Assembly: GCF_001183985.1 (NCBI RefSeq) | Contig: NZ_LFZW01000001.1 | Location: 4,555,621 to 4,619,620 of the forward strand | DNA from: Peribacillus loiseleuriae | Lineage (GTDB): Bacteria > Bacillota > Bacilli > Bacillales > DSM-1321 | DNA length: 64,000 bases | Direction of reading: 5' to 3' | In this document: positions 62,328 through 64,000 of the stretch, piece by piece | How positions within the stretch are numbered: the first letter of the stretch is position 1 | Layout: the number at the start of each line of letters is the position of its first letter | The notes under the pieces: model-generated | Databases searched by the model: none | Told to the model about the DNA's origin: nothing | The model's input: the letters and a program-made list of their open reading frames with translations, nothing else | Program-made: the position numbers and the translations under genes

Positions 62328-62529
62328 TAGAAGTTGTTCAAAAAGTCCGGTAAAAGTAGCTGTTGAGTTTCTTCGTCACTCATGATTGACCTTCTGTTAA
62401 GATCGCGCACGTCATACGAGCAACACAGAAGTCAGCACATTCTGTGCAAGTCCGGTCCTCACCGAAAGGTTTGAGACGCTCGCTCGCAGAATCTCTCGGC
62501 TCTTTTTATCTTCCTTTTTGAACACGCAT
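62328..62529. repeat. GTTCAAAAAGTCCGG element, long copy
   Basis: Same ends as at 51881 (AAGTTGTTCAAAAAGTCCGG and GGCTCTTTTTATCTTCCTTTTTGAACACGCA), but with about 90 extra bases inside, including CAGAAGTCAGCACATTCTGTGC. Confidence 0.75.
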
Positions 62530-62534
62530 TTTTA

Positions 62535-63851
62535 CTAATATCTTTTCCGTTTGGTTGAAGAAAGAATCCCCAGTTGTTCACGATATTTTGCTACAGTTCT
62601 ACGTGAAAGAACGACTCCATACTCATCTCGGAGAATTTCTGCTAGTTCTTGATCAGAATGTGGTTTTTGTTTATTTTCAAGCTCTAGGATTGTCTGTAAT
62701 GCATTTTTCACCTTTGTACCTGATACAACTTCCTGCTCCGTTGATTGTAGAGCAGAGCTAAAGAAAGAGCGCATTTCAACCGTTCCAAATGAAGTTTGGA
62801 CATACTTGCCACGAACCGCACGACTAACTGTTGACTCATGGATTTCAAGGTCGTCCGCAATCTCCTTCATTGTCATCGGTTTAAGAAAGCCCAAGCCACG
62901 AAAAAAATACTCAGGCTGCTTCTCAACAATCTTTATCATGACTTGTAAAACGGTTTCTTTTCGCTGAAGAATTCCTTTAGACAGCCATTGATACTCTTGC
63001 CATTTTTCCTGTAAAAAGCGATTTACATTCGGATCACGATGGTTCTGCATTTTTCGCAAATAAGGTTCATTCACATGAAGTTGCAGTGTATTCCCTTCGT
63101 ACTGACCGACTACAAGCTGCCCATCCTTATATTCAACGACAACATCAGGCACAATATAGCTCGGCTTCTCAGAAGTGAAAATGGCGCCAGGTCGCGGGTT
63201 TAATGTTTGTATATAATCAAATTCATCTTGAATCCCTTTTAAAGAAACTCCAAGCTCTTTCGAAAGTTCTTTCCACTTTTTATCGACAAACGGCAAAAAG
63301 TATGTACGAAGCAGCTTTTCTGCTAGTGGTCTCTCTCCAACTTGACAGACTTGAATAAGCAGGCATTCTTGAAGATTTCGAGCACCAATCCCGTGTGGTT
63401 CAAGTTGTTGAAGAATGTCCAAGGCTTTAAATACAACGCTTACAGAAGAACCGACCAAAGTAGCTTCATCTTCCAAATTAATCCTCAAGTACCCATTTTC
63501 ATCAATGTTTCGAATAAGATGGATGAACGCCTTCAACTCCATTTTATTTAACACATCCGTACCGATTTGGGAGAGTAAATATTTTTCAAGAGAAGGTACT
63601 TCTTCACCAATCTGTTCAATCCAATTAGTAGACACTCCTGTGTTCTTTAGCCGATTTCGCTTTGATTGATCTCTTGGTATCTCGTGGGAGACTGTTGATA
63701 ATTCAATGGTTAATAAAGGATTTTCTAGCCACTTTGTCTCTAAGTACACTAATAATTCTTGGGTCGAATACTGAAGTAACGCAATTGCCTGGCTTAACTC
63801 CTGTGTCATTGTCAATTTCATAACCTGCTGTTGATAGAGTCCCGGCTTCAT
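62535..63851 (-). CDS. sigL: RNA polymerase sigma-54 factor
   Basis: 438 residues from MKPGLYQQQ at 63851, with GGAGGGGG upstream; the frame extends 12 codons more. The N-terminal Gln-rich activator region (QQQVMKLTMTQELSQAIALLQYST) is followed by the core-binding domain and helix-turn-helix (TMKEIADDLEIHESTVSRAV). The C-terminal RpoN box reads SRRTVAKYREQL. It directs polymerase to -24/-12 promoters activated by enhancer-binding proteins. In Bacillus it serves amino acid and fatty acid catabolism and cold adaptation. Confidence 0.95.
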   Translation of the reverse strand: MKPGLYQQQVMKLTMTQELSQAIALLQYSTQELLVYLETKWLENPLLTIELSTVSHEIPRDQSKRNRLKNTGVSTNWIEQIGEEVPSLEKYLLSQIGTDVLNKMELKAFIHLIRNIDENGYLRINLEDEATLVGSSVSVVFKALDILQQLEPHGIGARNLQECLLIQVCQVGERPLAEKLLRTYFLPFVDKKWKELSKELGVSLKGIQDEFDYIQTLNPRPGAIFTSEKPSYIVPDVVVEYKDGQLVVGQYEGNTLQLHVNEPYLRKMQNHRDPNVNRFLQEKWQEYQWLSKGILQRKETVLQVMIKIVEKQPEYFFRGLGFLKPMTMKEIADDLEIHESTVSRAVRGKYVQTSFGTVEMRSFFSSALQSTEQEVVSGTKVKNALQTILELENKQKPHSDQELAEILRDEYGVVLSRRTVAKYREQLGILSSTKRKRY

Positions 63852-63916
63852 ATCCACACATCCCCCTCCTTTACCATTTTGCACCATGATTTAACAAACG
63901 AATAGTAAAAAAAAAC

Positions 63917-63930
63917 TGAAAACGCTTACC
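63917..63930 (-). promoter_or_regulatory. Candidate CcpA (cre) site upstream of sigL
   Basis: TGAAAACGCTTACC matches the cre consensus at 13 of 14 positions and lies about 65 bases before the start, so catabolite control of sigL is likely. Confidence 0.65.
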
Positions 63931-64000
63931 TTTCGAGGTTACACAAGCAGCTTAATCAGCCTCTAATGCCAGACAGGGGCCCATAAAAACCACCAAGACT

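Overview
The window looks like chromosome of a low-GC, endospore-forming Bacillaceae (Bacillus or a close genus). Evidence is the linked block sigL - grx - cggR-gapA-pgk-tpiA-gpmI-eno - secG - carboxylesterase - rnr - smpB - ssrA, a YhcN/YlaJ spore lipoprotein, a sporulenol/hopene-type cyclase, a des-desK-desR thermosensor operon, DUF1540 and IDEAL-domain genes, a Bacillus-type tmRNA tag, and Bacillus-style L-box, CggR, Fur, MntR and cre sites. The species cannot be named from sequence alone.

Layout. 1-3.4 kb: a decayed Mn/Zn permease, an L-box-controlled lysine permease and a spore lipoprotein. 3.4-5.6 kb: a lipoteichoic acid synthase. 6.2-7.7 kb: a gene graveyard (siderophore-binding protein, FMN reductase and transposase remnants). 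7.7-13 kb: hmoA and an intact yclNOPQ-type siderophore importer with Fur boxes, followed by remnants of a second importer. 13-22.4 kb: DUF1450 protein, sqhC, orphan trpB, LCP protein, msrA, ABM protein and desR/desK/des. 22.8-27.5 kb: a PH-domain protein and copper genes (copZ, frameshifted csoR, ycnI/J/K). 27.9-34.5 kb: nickel uptake (NiCoT permease, NikR, NikA, fused NikDE, NikC, NikB). 35.4-36.4 kb: YpdA-type reductase. 36.5-40.5 kb: the elemental iron importer EfeUBO. 41.2-43.9 kb: a manganese ABC importer with an MntR box. 44.5-46.9 kb: small unknowns and a Fur-controlled flavodoxin followed by a cysteine-cluster protein of possible nuclease ancestry. 47.3-64 kb: tmRNA, trans-translation, RNA decay and glycolysis genes, and sigma-54.

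The central theme is metal homeostasis. Fe (three intact systems), Mn, Cu and Ni genes fill most of 0-47 kb, mostly on the minus strand, with recognisable operators. Decayed duplicates (Mn permease, siderophore permeases and binding protein) show that metal transporters have been gained and lost here. Transport genes connect to metal-sparing functions: flavodoxin replaces ferredoxin, and HmoA releases iron from haem.

Intergenic DNA carries at least four dispersed palindromic repeat families and one recent 192-bp tandem duplication. No tRNA or rRNA gene, CRISPR array, prophage or intact insertion sequence was seen. The most unusual items are the NikR-containing nickel operon with a 7-mer direct repeat found at two places, the flavodoxin/cysteine-cluster/IDEAL gene set, the frameshifted csoR, and the repeat families.
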